The notes under the pieces are model-generated. The model was not told where the DNA came from. It did no database searches and saw only the letters and a list, made by a program, of their open reading frames with translations. A stretch of 32,951 nucleotides of DNA from an uncultured Lachnospiraceae bacterium (GTDB lineage Bacteria; Bacillota; Clostridia; Lachnospirales; Lachnospiraceae): assembly GCA_947053345.1 (NCBI GenBank), contig CAMRSM010000037.1, positions 1-32,951 of the forward strand, in the 5' to 3' direction. Positions 31,591-32,951 of this stretch are shown here, in pieces. How positions within the stretch are numbered: position 1 is the first letter of the stretch; each line of letters begins with the position of its first letter. The position numbers and the translations under genes are program-made.

Positions 31591-32838
31591 TCACAGTTCC
31601 TCGTCATACCCTTTCCGCCGGATGCGCAGTTTTACGCATAAAAGCAGCAACAGGACGATGACCACCCCGAGCAGCCCGCACAGGATGCTCATGTTGTTTT
31701 TGTTCTGCTCGTATTCCTTCGTCTTATCCAGAAGTTCGCTTATTTTTTGGTTTAGGCTGCTCGTATCGGTCACGGTCACAATCTCCGGCTCATAGCGCTG
31801 GATGGTGTACTCTTTGCGGTCAAAACGGTAAAGCCCTGCTTCCCCCGCCTCATTCTCCAGCACCAAAAGGCAGTATTCTGACTGTCTGGAGGTCATATAC
31901 GCTATAATGCTTTCGCCCCCGATCAATAAATAATCCGCTTCATACCCTTCCGGGATCATGATCCCTGCAGTCTCCTGCGTGAGCCGGTAGCGGTAATTTC
32001 CGCAGAGCATCGTGCCGTCCTCCGAGAGATAAACCGGTTTTTCCTCCGGCTGCAGAGAATCGTCCTGCGTTTCCCCCGGCTGTGTCGGCACCGGAAGGAC
32101 ACTCCCCGCACCCGCGCGCTTTGCAAGGATATGGTAAACGCAGACCGTGCCGTCCTCCGCCGTGATTGTCACATTCACGTCGTTCTCCCCCTCTGCGAGG
32201 CTCTCGTTCCCGGAGACACTCACGTGTGCGCGGGAATCCGCCGCGACCGCGCTGACGATAATACGCTCCACCGAATGGTCAAGCTCCACTTCATACTCCA
32301 TGACCTCGGGAGAAAAGGCTGGTGTCAACGTTCCGGGGCTTACCCGCAGCGCCGCCGCCCTTGCGTTGTTCGAGGCATCCGCCGCCGCACGCACCGTAAG
32401 CTGGTAAGGTTCCGCCATTACTGACATGGAATTGCCCGACTCGTACGCATATACCACGGGGATGCCGCTCATACGGAATTCGCAGATCCCGCGCTTTTTC
32501 GCCGTGAATGTCATGATATAGCTGCGCAGTCCCGTTGTAGGCGCGGCATTGATATCCGAAATTTTCAGGTATCCGTCCCCGCCGGTAATGCACGACGGTC
32601 CGTAAGTGTATTCCGCGATATCCGCATCGTACGTAAAATATCCCTCAAAATCCCCGATCGTCATATCAGCGGAAATCTCAAGCGTGAGCGTAAATTCCCG
32701 CCCCGCCTCGACTTCCCCCTCCTCCGCGAAAAATGAAATATCCGCGCTCGCCGCACGCACGTCCGCACGCGGCAGGCACATCGCCGCAAGGCACAAACAC
32801 AAAAGGGCACATGCCGCCATCCTAAAAAAATGTCTCAT
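31591..32838 (-). CDS. Secreted, membrane-anchored cohesin-like/cadherin-like surface protein
   Basis: The 415-aa protein starts with a Sec signal (about 1-30, ending VRAAS). A beta-rich domain follows (about 33-150: EVEAGREFTLTLEIS, FEGYFTYDADIAEY, MTFTAKKRG), which reads like a cohesin or bacterial Ig-like module. Next is a cadherin-like beta-sandwich domain (about 160-241: LRVSPGTLTPAFSPEVMEYE, ITAEDGTVCVYHILAKR). Then come a proline-rich linker, a region of unknown fold (about 268-350), a short coiled segment and one C-terminal helix (384-402) with a basic tail. It is thus displayed outside and anchored in the membrane. Binding partner unknown; no dockerin or sortase motif is seen. The ribosome binding site AAGGATG is nine nt upstream. 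No gene is visible from 32839 to the window end. Confidence 0.85.
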   Translation of the reverse strand: MRHFFRMAACALLCLCLAAMCLPRADVRAASADISFFAEEGEVEAGREFTLTLEISADMTIGDFEGYFTYDADIAEYTYGPSCITGGDGYLKISDINAAPTTGLRSYIMTFTAKKRGICEFRMSGIPVVYAYESGNSMSVMAEPYQLTVRAAADASNNARAAALRVSPGTLTPAFSPEVMEYEVELDHSVERIIVSAVAADSRAHVSVSGNESLAEGENDVNVTITAEDGTVCVYHILAKRAGAGSVLPVPTQPGETQDDSLQPEEKPVYLSEDGTMLCGNYRYRLTQETAGIMIPEGYEADYLLIGGESIIAYMTSRQSEYCLLVLENEAGEAGLYRFDRKEYTIQRYEPEIVTVTDTSSLNQKISELLDKTKEYEQNKNNMSILCGLLGVVIVLLLLLCVKLRIRRKGYDEEL

Positions 32839-32951
32839 TCTGTCACATCCTTATTTCAAGTCCCGCATACCCCCTCCCATCCCCTCTCTCGGCAGCGGGA
32901 TTTTGGTACGCTTCTCTCCCACAAATCCCACTGGGGCGCTGTCCGGGGGTA

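Noticed and set aside
1-32951. CRISPR array, insertion sequence or integrase
   Set aside because: No regularly spaced short repeats with unique spacers and no transposase or recombinase pattern were seen in any frame.

Overview
The window looks like part of a chromosome from a Gram-positive, low-to-mid G+C Clostridia, most likely Lachnospiraceae. Signs are a lysine riboswitch before dapA, a Met T-box before a methionyl-tRNA synthetase, the mcsA-mcsB-clpC stress operon next to radA, GGAGG-type ribosome binding sites and TTGACA-17-TATAAT promoters. The genus is inference. Two textures are visible: G+C-rich housekeeping DNA (about 1-15.2 kb and 31.5-32.9 kb) and AT-richer, probably acquired DNA (about 15.4-31.2 kb).

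Left block. A 106-bp-period direct repeat lies at the edge. Then come dapA (minus) behind a lysine riboswitch with terminator and strong promoter, an SSB-like protein with two OB-type domains (minus), and typA/bipA (plus). A heavily folded intergenic element separates typA from a convergent tRNA-Trp(CCA) with its own promoter and terminator. Next is a small HPr/Crh-like protein lacking the phosphorylatable histidine.

Centre block, all on the minus strand. A six-gene run starts at 10172: an unknown 136-aa protein, radA, a helical protein, an SH3b lipoprotein, an M14 carboxypeptidase, and a protein with a FliM-like N-terminus. The lipoprotein and peptidase genes overlap by 4 nt on a run of ten A, and a -1 shift there would fuse them into one lipid-anchored SH3b-peptidase. 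Upstream is gntR-mcsA-mcsB-clpC, where a small GntR/YtrA-type repressor sits in the place normally held by ctsR, with a palindrome on its own -10 box.

Accessory block. It holds an alpha/beta hydrolase, an unknown 186-aa protein, a broken uracil-DNA-glycosylase-like gene, and an export locus. That locus comprises an XRE-TPR regulator, a degenerate receiver-like protein, one fused ABC exporter, then two overlapping fused ABC exporters preceded by a leader with palindromes, two extended -10 boxes and a 17-codon ORF whose Shine-Dalgarno lies inside a hairpin. Divergent from it is a plus-strand OmpR-type response regulator, sensor kinase, FtsX-type permease and ATPase. A 23-bp motif occurs before both the regulator and the permease gene, suggesting that the regulator controls the transporter.

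Right block. A compact, zinc-knuckle-rich MetRS (minus) sits behind its T-box, followed by a secreted, membrane-anchored cohesin-like/cadherin-like surface protein (minus). The best candidates for something new are the A10 SH3b/M14 junction, the three-exporter locus with pseudo-receiver and structured leader, the GntR-for-CtsR swap, and the folded typA/tRNA-Trp intergenic element.
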